Source: an uncultured Oscillospiraceae bacterium (GTDB lineage Bacteria; Bacillota; Clostridia; Oscillospirales; Oscillospiraceae). From it: a DNA stretch of 64,000 nt. Both the position numbers and the translations under genes were made by a program. Shown piece after piece: positions 36,402 to 44,433 of this stretch; positions within the stretch are counted from its first letter, which is position 1, and each line of letters opens with the position of its first letter. The DNA lies in NCBI GenBank assembly GCA_944387095.1, contig CALXDP010000002.1:62001-126000 (forward strand), in the 5' to 3' direction. The notes under the pieces are model-generated. The model was not told where the DNA came from. It saw nothing but the letters and a program-made list of their open reading frames with translations, and did not search any database.

Positions 36402-37724
36402 ATGGCGTCAGCCAGAGAAGTTGCCGTCCTCACCCTGGATGCGTGCCGGCGGCAGGGGGCCTGGTCGGACGGCTATTTGAAACGTATGCTCCGGGAGCAA
36501 AAGCTGGACAGGCGGGAGGCCGCTCTGGCCACCCGCCTGTGTTTTGGTGTGCTTCAAAACCAGATGCTGCTGGACTGGCATCTGAGCCGGTTTTCCAGGC
36601 TGCCTTTAGATAGACTGGAGAGTAAGGTGCTGTGTACCCTCCGTGTGGCAGTTTACCAGCTGCTGTTTTTGGATAAAATTCCTCCCAGTGCGGCGGTGAA
36701 CGAGGCGGTGAACCTGGCCCGGGTCCACAGCCGAAATCCCAGAACGGCGGGAATGGTCAATGGAATCCTGCGGGCAATGCTCCGGCAGATGCCGCTGCCC
36801 CAGCCGGAGGGGGGTGACGCGCTGGATGCCCTGGCCATTCGCACCAGCCATCCCCGCTGGCTGGTGGAGGCCTTTGCCCGACGGTTAGGTGCCCAAGGGG
36901 CGCAGGCCCTGCTTGAGGCGGACAATCGGGGCGCGCCCATGGCCGTCCAGGTCAACCTCTGCCGCGTCTCGGTCCAGGCGCTGTGTGACCGTTTGAAGGA
37001 GGAGGGGGTAACAGCCCGGTACCACCCCTGGATGCCAGGATGCCTGGTTTTGGAGGGAACTGGAAGCTTGGAGGCACTGCCCGCTTTCCGGCAGGGGCTG
37101 TTTTATGTGCAAGACTGCGCGGCCCGGCTGGCCGTGACAGCAGCTGGGTTGGAGCCGGGCAGCCGGGTGCTGGACTGCTGCGCTGCCCCCGGGGGCAAGT
37201 CCTTTGCCGCCGCCATTGACCTTGGGGACCAAGGCGAGGTGGTCTGCTGCGACATCCACCCCCATAAGATAAAACTGTTGGAAGCGGGAAGGGAGCGCCT
37301 GGGGTTGGGCGTCCTGCGGCCCACCCTTCAGGACGCGGCTCAAACGCGTCAGGTGTGGCTGGAGGAATTTGACGCGGTGATTGCGGACGTGCCTTGCTCG
37401 GGACTTGGAATCATCCGGAAAAAGCCGGACATCCGCTATAAGGATCCGAAGGCCTTGGAATGCCTGCCCGCTGTCCAGAGCCGGATTCTGGCCTGCAATG
37501 CGGGGTATGTGAAGCGGGGCGGTGTGCTGATCTATGCCACCTGTACGCTGCTTCAGCGGGAGAATGAGGATGTGGTGCGCAGCTTCTTGGCAGAGCGTCC
37601 GGACTTTTGCCTGGAGGAGTTTGATCTGCCCCACTGGGGACGGCAGGAGGGCATGGTGACCTTCTGGCCCCATGTCCATGATACCGACGGCTTTTTCATT
37701 GCAAAGCTGCGCCGAGAGGGGTGA
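36402..37724 (+). CDS. rsmB: 16S rRNA (cytosine967-C5)-methyltransferase
   Basis: A 440-residue rRNA methyltransferase. An N-terminal NusB-like RNA-binding domain (LTLDACRRQGAWSDGYLKRML, then VNGILR) is joined to a Rossmann SAM domain with CCAAPGGKS near residue 257 and the two catalytic Cys in DVPCSGLGI and YATCTLLQ. The ATG at 36402 has GGGAAGGGG 11 bases upstream; a GTG at 36378 that overlaps the fmt stop is the alternative. Confidence 0.93.
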   Translation: MASAREVAVLTLDACRRQGAWSDGYLKRMLREQKLDRREAALATRLCFGVLQNQMLLDWHLSRFSRLPLDRLESKVLCTLRVAVYQLLFLDKIPPSAAVNEAVNLARVHSRNPRTAGMVNGILRAMLRQMPLPQPEGGDALDALAIRTSHPRWLVEAFARRLGAQGAQALLEADNRGAPMAVQVNLCRVSVQALCDRLKEEGVTARYHPWMPGCLVLEGTGSLEALPAFRQGLFYVQDCAARLAVTAAGLEPGSRVLDCCAAPGGKSFAAAIDLGDQGEVVCCDIHPHKIKLLEAGRERLGLGVLRPTLQDAAQTRQVWLEEFDAVIADVPCSGLGIIRKKPDIRYKDPKALECLPAVQSRILACNAGYVKRGGVLIYATCTLLQRENEDVVRSFLAERPDFCLEEFDLPHWGRQEGMVTFWPHVHDTDGFFIAKLRREG

Positions 37725-37730
37725 GGAGAG

Positions 37731-38783
37731 ATGATAGACCTGAAATCCATGACACAGGAGGAGATGGCCTCTTTTTTTCAGGAACTAGGACAGCCCAAGT
37801 TCCGGGCCAAACAGGTTTTTCTGTGGCTGCATCGGGGTGCTGCCAGTTTTTCAGAGATGAGCAACATCCCCAAAGACTTGCAGCGGCAGCTGGCTCAGAC
37901 CTGCCGGATTACCGTGCCGGAAATTGAGCGCAGGCAGGAGTCCAAACTGGACGGTACCATCAAATATCTGTGGCGGCTGTGGGACGGCAACTGTATTGAG
38001 AGTGTACTCATGCGTTACCGGCATGGGAATACCCTCTGCGTATCCTGCCAGGTGGGCTGTAATATGGGATGTGTGTTTTGCGCGTCCACTCTGGGCGGCA
38101 AGGTGCGGGATCTGGCTCCTTCTGAGATCCTGGATCAGGTGATCTTCACCCAAAAGGACAGTGGCGCACAGATCTCCAATCTTGTCATGATGGGTATAGG
38201 CGAACCGCTAGACAACTTTGAACATGTGCTGCGCTTTCTGGAACTGGTGAATGATCCAGACGGTTTGAACATTGGAATGCGCCATATTTCCCTCTCTACC
38301 TGCGGTTTGGTGAACAAAATTGACAAATTAGCAGACAGTGCGTTACAATTGACCCTAAGCGTATCCCTCCACGCCCCGGATGATGAGACCAGATCAAGGC
38401 TGATGCCGGTCAACCGAGCCGTGGGGGTGGAGCGTCTGATGGAGAGCTGCCGGAGCTACTTTAAGCGCACCGGCAGGCGGATCTCCTATGAGTACGCCAT
38501 GATCGACGGCGTGAACGACAGTGACCGGCAGGCGGATTTGCTGGTGGGATTGCTGAAGGGACAGCCAGCCCATGTAAACCTGATCCCGCTGAACCATGTG
38601 GAGGAATCTCCTCTGAAGCCCAGCCGCCGGGTGCGTCAGTTCCAGCAAAGGTTGGAATCTCAGGGAGTCACCGCCACGGTTCGGCGCAAATTGGGCAGCG
38701 ATATTGACGCCTCCTGCGGCCAGCTGCGCCGTAAGCAGATGAAGGAATGCACGCCCCACCCTGGAAAGGATGAAGTGCCATGA
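37731..38783 (+). CDS. rlmN: 23S rRNA/tRNA adenine-C2 methyltransferase RlmN
   Basis: A 350-residue radical SAM enzyme that methylates A2503 of 23S rRNA and A37 of some tRNAs. The iron-sulfur triad is CNMGCVFC (Cys 110, 114, 117). The second catalytic Cys lies in DASCGQLR near 329, and GIGEPLDN is the SAM-binding strand. It overlaps the phosphatase gene by four bases. Confidence 0.95.
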   Translation: MIDLKSMTQEEMASFFQELGQPKFRAKQVFLWLHRGAASFSEMSNIPKDLQRQLAQTCRITVPEIERRQESKLDGTIKYLWRLWDGNCIESVLMRYRHGNTLCVSCQVGCNMGCVFCASTLGGKVRDLAPSEILDQVIFTQKDSGAQISNLVMMGIGEPLDNFEHVLRFLELVNDPDGLNIGMRHISLSTCGLVNKIDKLADSALQLTLSVSLHAPDDETRSRLMPVNRAVGVERLMESCRSYFKRTGRRISYEYAMIDGVNDSDRQADLLVGLLKGQPAHVNLIPLNHVEESPLKPSRRVRQFQQRLESQGVTATVRRKLGSDIDASCGQLRRKQMKECTPHPGKDEVP

Positions 38784-39514
38784 ATCTTTTTGGACTGACA
38801 GATATTGGAGCGGTGAGGAGAGATAATCAGGACAGCTATGCCATCCGGGAGTTGGACGAGCAACTGGCTGTGGCGGTTGTCTGTGACGGCATGGGTGGCG
38901 CCCAGGCCGGAAATGTGGCCAGCGCGGTGGCGGTTGAGGCATTTACTGCCGCGGTGGAGGATTCCTGCAGGCAGCATCCGCCTCACAACGGGGAAGAGCG
39001 GGCGCAGATCATGCGCGCTGCCAGCCAGAAAGCAAACCGTGTGGTTTTTGAGCTGTCCGAAAACACGCCGGAATACCAAGGAATGGGCACTACCTTGGTG
39101 GGGGCGCTGATCCTTCCAGAGGAGTTCTGTCTGGTCAACATTGGGGACAGCCGCGCGTATGTCATCCGGGGGGACGCCATTCGCCAGATCACACAGGATC
39201 ATTCCCTGGTACAGGCCCTGGTGGAGCGGGGAGAGCTGACCCAGGAACAGGCGAGAGTACACCCCAAGAAAAATCTGATTACCAGGGCGCTGGGGGTAGA
39301 CCGGGAAGTACACGAAGATGCCTTTCAAGTGGCCGCCCAGCCGGGAGACCGCTTGCTGCTGTGCTCAGACGGATTGAGCAATGTGCTGTCAGACCAACAG
39401 CTTTTGGAGATCTGCCGCCACGGCGGGTTGGAAGAATGCTGCCGGCAGCTTATGGCCCGCACACTGGAAGCGGGAGCCCCGGACAACGTGACCATTGTGA
39501 TGGCACAGGTGTGA
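38780..39514 (+). CDS. prpC: Stp1/PrpC family PP2C Ser/Thr phosphatase
   Basis: A 244-residue metal-dependent phosphatase that reverses phosphorylation by the partner kinase. The PP2C motifs are RRDNQDSY near residue 15, CDGMGGAQAG near 35, NIGDSRAYV near 118, LLCSDGLSN near 195 and the final GAPDNVTIV. It is translationally coupled to rlmN and followed by the kinase gene, the conserved Firmicute pair. Confidence 0.95.
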   Translation: MNLFGLTDIGAVRRDNQDSYAIRELDEQLAVAVVCDGMGGAQAGNVASAVAVEAFTAAVEDSCRQHPPHNGEERAQIMRAASQKANRVVFELSENTPEYQGMGTTLVGALILPEEFCLVNIGDSRAYVIRGDAIRQITQDHSLVQALVERGELTQEQARVHPKKNLITRALGVDREVHEDAFQVAAQPGDRLLLCSDGLSNVLSDQQLLEICRHGGLEECCRQLMARTLEAGAPDNVTIVMAQV

Positions 39515-39532
39515 ACGAGGAGGATATTTACC

Positions 39533-41620
39533 ATGGATCAATACATAGGTAAAATGCTCGATAATCGATACGAAATCTTGGAGTGTATCGGCATTGGGGG
39601 TATGGCGGTGGTCTATAAGAGCCGGGACCACCGGCTCAACCGTCTTGTGGCGGTTAAGATCCTGAAGCCAGAACTGGCTAACGATGCGGATTTCCGCCGC
39701 CGTTTCCATGATGAGTCCCAGGCTGTCGCGATGCTCTCCCATATCAATATTGTCTCGGTCTACGACGTCAGCCACTCTGATGGCTTGGACTATATCGTCA
39801 TGGAACTGATCGATGGTATGACCTTGAAGCAGTATATGCAGAAGCGGGGGACGCCGTTGAACTGGCGGGAGGCCATCCACTTTATCACGCAGATTCTGCG
39901 GGCGCTGGCCCATGCCCACAGCCGGGGGATCGTTCACCGGGACATCAAGCCTCAGAATATCCTGGTGCTCCGAGACGGCAGCGTGAAGGTGGCGGACTTC
40001 GGTATTGCCCGCCTGGCCAGTGCAGCGCAGGCAACCCTAACGCAGGAGGCACTGGGCTCTGTACACTATATCTCGCCCGAGCAGGCCAAGGGCAGCCAGG
40101 TGGACGGTCGCTCTGACATCTACTCTGCGGGGGTAGTGCTGTACGAGATGCTTACCGGGCGCCTCCCCTTTGAGGGAGAGACCCCGGTGTTTGTGGCCAT
40201 TCAGCACATCAACTCCATTCCCATCCCGCCCCGGGAGCTGAACCCGGACATTCCGCCTAAGCTGGAAGCGATCATTTTGAAGGCTATGGCCCCGAACCCG
40301 GATCAGCGGTACTCCTCGGCGGAGGCTATGCTGGCCGATCTGAAGGAGTTTCGGAAAAATCCTGACGCATCCGCTTCCGTCCATGACACTTCCGCTGCAG
40401 ACGAGGTGGAGGAACCCACCATGGTAGTTTCCCTCTCTGATCTGTCTGCCGCAGAGAAAGCCGCGGCCCGGGATCCGGAATTCAGAAAGCCGCGGCAGGA
40501 GTCCCGGCAGCGGGACAGGGATCAGGATGGCCGCCGGAGATCCAGTCCCGGGGATTTTGAGGAGGAAGAAGAGGAACAACTGTCCCCCCGCCGGCGAGGG
40601 GTACCGCCAATTTTGATTGCTGTGCTGGCCATTCTGCTCTTTGTCGGGGGTATCATTTTCTTCATAGTGACTCTGTTCTCCCAGAGCCCGGCGGAAAATC
40701 CAGAAGAGTATACAGTTCCCTCCTTGCTGGGCTATACCTTAGAAGAGTTGGAAGCGGACCCATCCATCCAGGGAGACTTCACAGTTGAGGTGGGGTCGAC
40801 CGTATACAGCGAGGAGTATGAAGAGGGACAGATCTGTGAGCAAACTCCCTCAGCCGATGAGGTTGTGCGCGGGGACAATCGGACCATCACTGTCACCATC
40901 AGCGGGGGCGAGGAAGGCATCTATATGCCGGATAACGTCGTGGGGCGTGAGGCCACAGCCGTCATCGCGGAACTCCGGGACATGAACCTGAAGGTCAACC
41001 AGGAATGGGAGTATTCCTCCACCATTTCCGAGGGGTACGTCATGGACTGCACCCCGGAGCCGGGCACCCGGCTGGAGGAAGGGGATAGTGTCATCATCGT
41101 CGTCAGCCGCGGGCCGGAGGATGACCCTCCGGTGACCGTGACTAGATTTGTGGGGCTGAATATCGACCAGGTATTGGATCAGGTGACCAGCCTGGGCCTG
41201 ACCGTTGGATCGGTCAACGAGTTCCATAATAACGAGTATCCAGAGGGCGTAGTCATCTGGCAGAGCATCTCCCCGGGGGAGCAGGTGGACGCTGGAACTG
41301 TCATCAACTTCCAGGTGAGTTTGGGCTCGGAGCCGGAACCCTCGGTGGAGCCTACGCCGGAGGCGAGCGACCCCGTTGTGGTACCCACAGATGACGTGAA
41401 TGCCCCTGCGGGGACGGCGACGGTCACGGTAGACCTCAGCCCATACGAGGGCACGGTTACGGTTCGCATCGAAGTGGGAGGCAGAGTTGTGTTTAACACT
41501 GCGGTAAACGCTGAGGTGGGCAGCATCACCCGCTCCGTAACCGGCACTGGTACGGAGACGGTCAGCATCTATGTGGACGATCAACTTATGCGCAGCTATC
41601 CCCTTACCTTTACTTCATGA
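39533..41620 (+). CDS. prkC: PASTA-domain Ser/Thr kinase PrkC/StkP type
   Basis: A 695-residue eukaryotic-type kinase. The catalytic domain (about 12-270) has the Gly loop GIGGMAVVYK, VAVKIL, HRDIKPQNIL and DFGIAR. A charged juxtamembrane region and one membrane span (about 356-383) follow, then three extracellular PASTA repeats (about 390-600) that sense muropeptides or lipid II. A Pro/Thr linker and a final beta domain follow. In spore formers this kinase promotes germination and cell-wall control. It overlaps rsgA by four bases. Confidence 0.95.
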   Translation: MDQYIGKMLDNRYEILECIGIGGMAVVYKSRDHRLNRLVAVKILKPELANDADFRRRFHDESQAVAMLSHINIVSVYDVSHSDGLDYIVMELIDGMTLKQYMQKRGTPLNWREAIHFITQILRALAHAHSRGIVHRDIKPQNILVLRDGSVKVADFGIARLASAAQATLTQEALGSVHYISPEQAKGSQVDGRSDIYSAGVVLYEMLTGRLPFEGETPVFVAIQHINSIPIPPRELNPDIPPKLEAIILKAMAPNPDQRYSSAEAMLADLKEFRKNPDASASVHDTSAADEVEEPTMVVSLSDLSAAEKAAARDPEFRKPRQESRQRDRDQDGRRRSSPGDFEEEEEEQLSPRRRGVPPILIAVLAILLFVGGIIFFIVTLFSQSPAENPEEYTVPSLLGYTLEELEADPSIQGDFTVEVGSTVYSEEYEEGQICEQTPSADEVVRGDNRTITVTISGGEEGIYMPDNVVGREATAVIAELRDMNLKVNQEWEYSSTISEGYVMDCTPEPGTRLEEGDSVIIVVSRGPEDDPPVTVTRFVGLNIDQVLDQVTSLGLTVGSVNEFHNNEYPEGVVIWQSISPGEQVDAGTVINFQVSLGSEPEPSVEPTPEASDPVVVPTDDVNAPAGTATVTVDLSPYEGTVTVRIEVGGRVVFNTAVNAEVGSITRSVTGTGTETVSIYVDDQLMRSYPLTFTS

Positions 41621-42504
41621 CGGGGATTATCGTGAAGGCCCTGAGCGGGTTTTACTATGTGCAGACGGCAGAGGATGTGATCCCCTGTCGAGGGCGCGGA
41701 AAACTGCGCCACCAGCAGATCACCCCTCTGGTGGGAGATTGGGTTGAGATCACCTGCCAGGGGGATGGTGCCGCCGGGCGCGTGGACGCTGTCCTGCCCC
41801 GTGTCAATCAGTTCCAAAGACCCATGGTGGCCAATATCCAGCAGATGATCATTGTAGCCTCGGGTGCCATTCCGGTGACCGATCCCTACCTCATTGACCG
41901 GATGACCGCCATGGCCGAGTGGAAGAACTGCACGCCCATCGTGTGTTTTAACAAATGTGATCTGTGTCGGATGGATGAGCTGGCCGGGGTCTATGAAAAA
42001 GCGGGATTCCAAACCCTTCAGGTCAGCGCTGAGACCGGGGAGGGTATGGAGTCTCTCGCTGCCCTATTGGATGGCAAGGTTTCTGCCTTTACTGGAAACT
42101 CTGGCGTAGGGAAGTCCAGCATACTCAACGCCCTGCATCCAGGCTTTTCCCTGCGCGTGGGGGAGGTAAGCGAAAAGCTGGGGCGCGGCCGGCATACCAC
42201 CCGCCATGTGGAACTTTTCCCGGTACGGGGCGGCCTGGTGGCGGATACCCCCGGTTTTTCCTCCCTGGACGCGGAAGAGATGGATCAGGTGCCCAAAGAG
42301 GAACTGGGCAAGGTCTTCCGAGAATTTGCCCCGTATGGGGATGAATGCCGTTTTGCCGGCTGTGCCCACTTTAAGGAGAAGGGCTGCGCGGTGAGAAGGG
42401 CAGTGCAAGAAGGCCAAATCGCTCCCAGCCGCTATCAGAGCTACATCCGTTTGTACGAACAGACCGCGGCCCACAAAAGTTGGGAAAAGCATGGGAAACG
42501 GTAA
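41617..42504 (+). CDS. rsgA: ribosome small subunit-dependent GTPase A
   Basis: A 295-residue circularly permuted GTPase for late 30S maturation. The N-terminal OB fold is followed by G4 NKCD near residue 112, G1 GNSGVGKSS near 160, the RGRHTTRH switch and G3 DTPGF near 213. The C-terminal zinc knuckle is CRFAGCAHFKEKGC. It closes the long block that begins with priA. The genes rpe and thiN that follow it in Bacillus are missing, and spoVM comes next. Confidence 0.94.
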   Translation: MTGIIVKALSGFYYVQTAEDVIPCRGRGKLRHQQITPLVGDWVEITCQGDGAAGRVDAVLPRVNQFQRPMVANIQQMIIVASGAIPVTDPYLIDRMTAMAEWKNCTPIVCFNKCDLCRMDELAGVYEKAGFQTLQVSAETGEGMESLAALLDGKVSAFTGNSGVGKSSILNALHPGFSLRVGEVSEKLGRGRHTTRHVELFPVRGGLVADTPGFSSLDAEEMDQVPKEELGKVFREFAPYGDECRFAGCAHFKEKGCAVRRAVQEGQIAPSRYQSYIRLYEQTAAHKSWEKHGKR

Positions 42505-42523
42505 AAAGAGTGGAACCTGACAG

Positions 42524-42580
42524 GCCTCCTTCCTCATAGACTGGAACAGAATCCGGTTGACGAGGAAGGAGGCTGTTTTT
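42524..42580 (+). terminator. terminator-like hairpin that contains the spoVM ribosome site
   Basis: GCCTCCTTCCTC (42524-42535) pairs perfectly with GAGGAAGGAGGC (42562-42573), followed by TGTTTTT. It looks like the terminator of the rsgA transcript, but its 3' arm is also the ribosome site of spoVM. In a transcript coming through from rsgA that site would be masked. Confidence 0.7.
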
Positions 42581-42652
42581 ATGCGCGTGATGGTTGTCAA
42601 GTTTCCCAAGGCCTTGTGCGGTCTGCTGCGCAAGATTCTGCACATGGATTGA
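42581..42652 (+). CDS. spoVM: stage V sporulation protein SpoVM
   Basis: A 23-residue peptide starting MRVMVVKFPKALCGLL, encoded directly after rsgA. It matches SpoVM, the amphipathic peptide that reads membrane curvature on the forespore and anchors SpoIVA. Compared with B. subtilis SpoVM it keeps Lys7, Pro9, Lys10, Leu12, Gly14, Arg17 and Leu20, and Pro9 is the residue that gives SpoVM its bent helix. GAAGGAGG lies eight bases before the ATG. The position after prpC-prkC-rsgA is the same as in Bacillus. The gene is too short for ordinary gene finding. A SPOCS/LysM gene and spoIVA follow. Confidence 0.85.
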   Translation: MRVMVVKFPKALCGLLRKILHMD

Positions 42653-42661
42653 TGGCCTCCG

Positions 42662-42690
42662 GCATACTTCCGGTCAATATTTCATATAGG
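42662..42690 (+). promoter_or_regulatory. candidate sigma-E promoter for the SipL-like gene
   Basis: GCATACT (42662-42668; six of seven against kmATATT), 14-nt spacer, CATATAGG (42683-42690; five of eight against CATACAhT), 87 bases before the start. Weaker than the two other sigma-E candidates. Confidence 0.4.
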
Positions 42691-42776
42691 TGTCTTAGCA
42701 TCATGTCCACAGGAGCGGGATGGATGCGCATCCACGCTCCCATGTGCAGCAGAATACGAGCAAGGAGAGGACACCT

Positions 42777-44291
42777 ATGGAAATGGAACTGCAGCGCCAG
42801 ACTCTGGAAGGGTATCGGCTGGTCTTCGATTCCGCGCTGACGCAGGAAGAGACCCTGGAATGTATTGTGCCCGACGCGTTGCCCGACGTTGCCCGGATTG
42901 TCTCTGCGGCAGGCCGGGTGGTCCTGAAAAGTAGAGAAGCGGGGGCGGGTACCCTGCGTTTAAACGGAGCGGTGACGGTCAACGTCTTGTACATCCCGGA
43001 AGGGGAGGAGCTGCCCAGGACCATGGAGGCAGACCTTCCCTTCCAATGCACAAAGGATGATCCCCATCTGAATGATGGCTGCCAAGTACAGGCCTCCGCC
43101 TGTGTGATCTTTGCGGATGCCAGGGCAATGAACCCCAGAAAACTGCTGATCCGGGCGGCTTTGTCTTTTCAAGTGCAGGCCTATGAGCGAGAGCTGCGGG
43201 AGGTGACCTGTGACGCATCAGGCGGGCAGGAGGATCACCTGGAGAAACGCTTTGTGCAGTGTGTGGACTGGAGTGCAGCCGAGGTGATGGAAAAATCTTT
43301 TCTGTTTTCTGATGTCCTGCGGCCCCCTGCATCCAGACCGTCTGTGGAGGAGCTGCTATATTGCCGGATACAGCTTGGGGCGGCGGAGGCCAAGGCGATT
43401 GGGAAAAAATTGATTTGCAAGGGAGAATTTCACCTTTCTGCCCTCTATCGGAATGGTAAGGATCTGCTCAGTGCCGGGTTTGAACTGCCCTTCTCCCAGA
43501 TTTTTGACTTGGAACAGCCCGTGGAGGACTGCGAAATCGACTTGCATGTCTCTGTATCCGGCATGCAGTGTACCCTTCAGGAGGGTGAACTGGCAGTGAG
43601 TATTGAGGCGCTGGCCCAGGCGGTGCTATGGGTTCGCCGGTCACTCACCCTGTTGAGCGACGCCTACTGCACCAACACTTCCCTGGAGGTTGAGCGCGCT
43701 CCCTGCACGCTTTGCGTGGCGGCGGGCCATGAGGAACGGCGTGAGACCGCCCGTCAGTTCTGCGAATCCGGGATCCCAGCCAACCAGGTGCTGGACTGTT
43801 TTGCCGCGGTGGAATCCCTGGAGTGCAACCAGGAAGAGGAAACACTGCACTGTGCCGCACAGGTCCGTGTGGAGATCCTCTATCTCAGTGAGGACGGAGC
43901 CCTATGTGAAGTTGGCTATACCATTCCGGCCAACTGCGAGCTTTCGGTGCCCAAGGGGAGCAACTGCCGTTGCCGGTGCGCTCCCACGGGAGAGATCACC
44001 GCGGTGCCGGTAACTGGAGGTCTGGAAGTACGCTGTGAGGTACTGTTTTCCTGGGTAACCACTCGCGAGGAGCGGGTACCCTGCGTACTCGGGCTGAAAC
44101 AGGGCGTGATCCCGGCCAATGAGATGCCAAAGCCCTCTCTCATCATCCGTATGATCGGGGAAGGGGAGACTTTGTGGGATGTGGCCAAGTCCTGTGGAGC
44201 CACCATTCAGGACATCTGTATGGTGAATGAGCTGACAGATGAGAATCCGGCCAGCGGGACCCTGCTTCTGATCCCTACCAGGCGGAGCTGA
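42777..44291 (+). CDS. sipL: SPOCS (DUF3794) and LysM protein, SipL-like
   Basis: A 504-residue protein without signal peptide or span. Repeated SPOCS/DUF3794 blocks make up most of it (for example LECIVPDALPDVARIVS near residue 25 and related units further on), and a LysM domain closes it (GEGETLWDVAKSCGATIQDI near 460). This is the layout and length of SipL, which binds SpoIVA through its LysM domain in Clostridioides difficile and is needed for coat attachment. The ATG at 42777 has AAGGAGAGG upstream; an earlier start at 42720 lacks a ribosome site. spoVM lies just upstream and spoIVA just downstream. Confidence 0.85.
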   Translation: MEMELQRQTLEGYRLVFDSALTQEETLECIVPDALPDVARIVSAAGRVVLKSREAGAGTLRLNGAVTVNVLYIPEGEELPRTMEADLPFQCTKDDPHLNDGCQVQASACVIFADARAMNPRKLLIRAALSFQVQAYERELREVTCDASGGQEDHLEKRFVQCVDWSAAEVMEKSFLFSDVLRPPASRPSVEELLYCRIQLGAAEAKAIGKKLICKGEFHLSALYRNGKDLLSAGFELPFSQIFDLEQPVEDCEIDLHVSVSGMQCTLQEGELAVSIEALAQAVLWVRRSLTLLSDAYCTNTSLEVERAPCTLCVAAGHEERRETARQFCESGIPANQVLDCFAAVESLECNQEEETLHCAAQVRVEILYLSEDGALCEVGYTIPANCELSVPKGSNCRCRCAPTGEITAVPVTGGLEVRCEVLFSWVTTREERVPCVLGLKQGVIPANEMPKPSLIIRMIGEGETLWDVAKSCGATIQDICMVNELTDENPASGTLLLIPTRRS

Positions 44292-44303
44292 GACCGGGGC
44301 CAA

Positions 44304-44345
44304 ACAGCGGGGATGGCAGCGAAACTGCGCTGCCATCCCCGCTGT
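44304..44345 (+). terminator. intrinsic terminator after sipL
   Basis: A 17-bp perfect stem ACAGCGGGGATGGCAGC (44304-44320/44329-44345); the following bases are T-rich but interrupted. Confidence 0.78.
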
Positions 44346-44372
44346 TCTCATTGCTGTTGTTTGATTCAGCTT

Positions 44373-44402
44373 GTCATATTCCAGAGCTTATCCCCATACA
44401 CA
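44373..44402 (+). promoter_or_regulatory. sigma-E promoter for spoIVA
   Basis: GTCATATT (44373-44380), 14-nt spacer, CATACACA (44395-44402). It agrees with kmATATT exactly at the -35 and with CATACAhT at seven of eight -10 positions, and lies 32 bases before the spoIVA start. Mother-cell expression is expected. Confidence 0.82.
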
Positions 44403-44433
44403 TGGAATAACACGGTGCGAGGAGGAATCTGCT

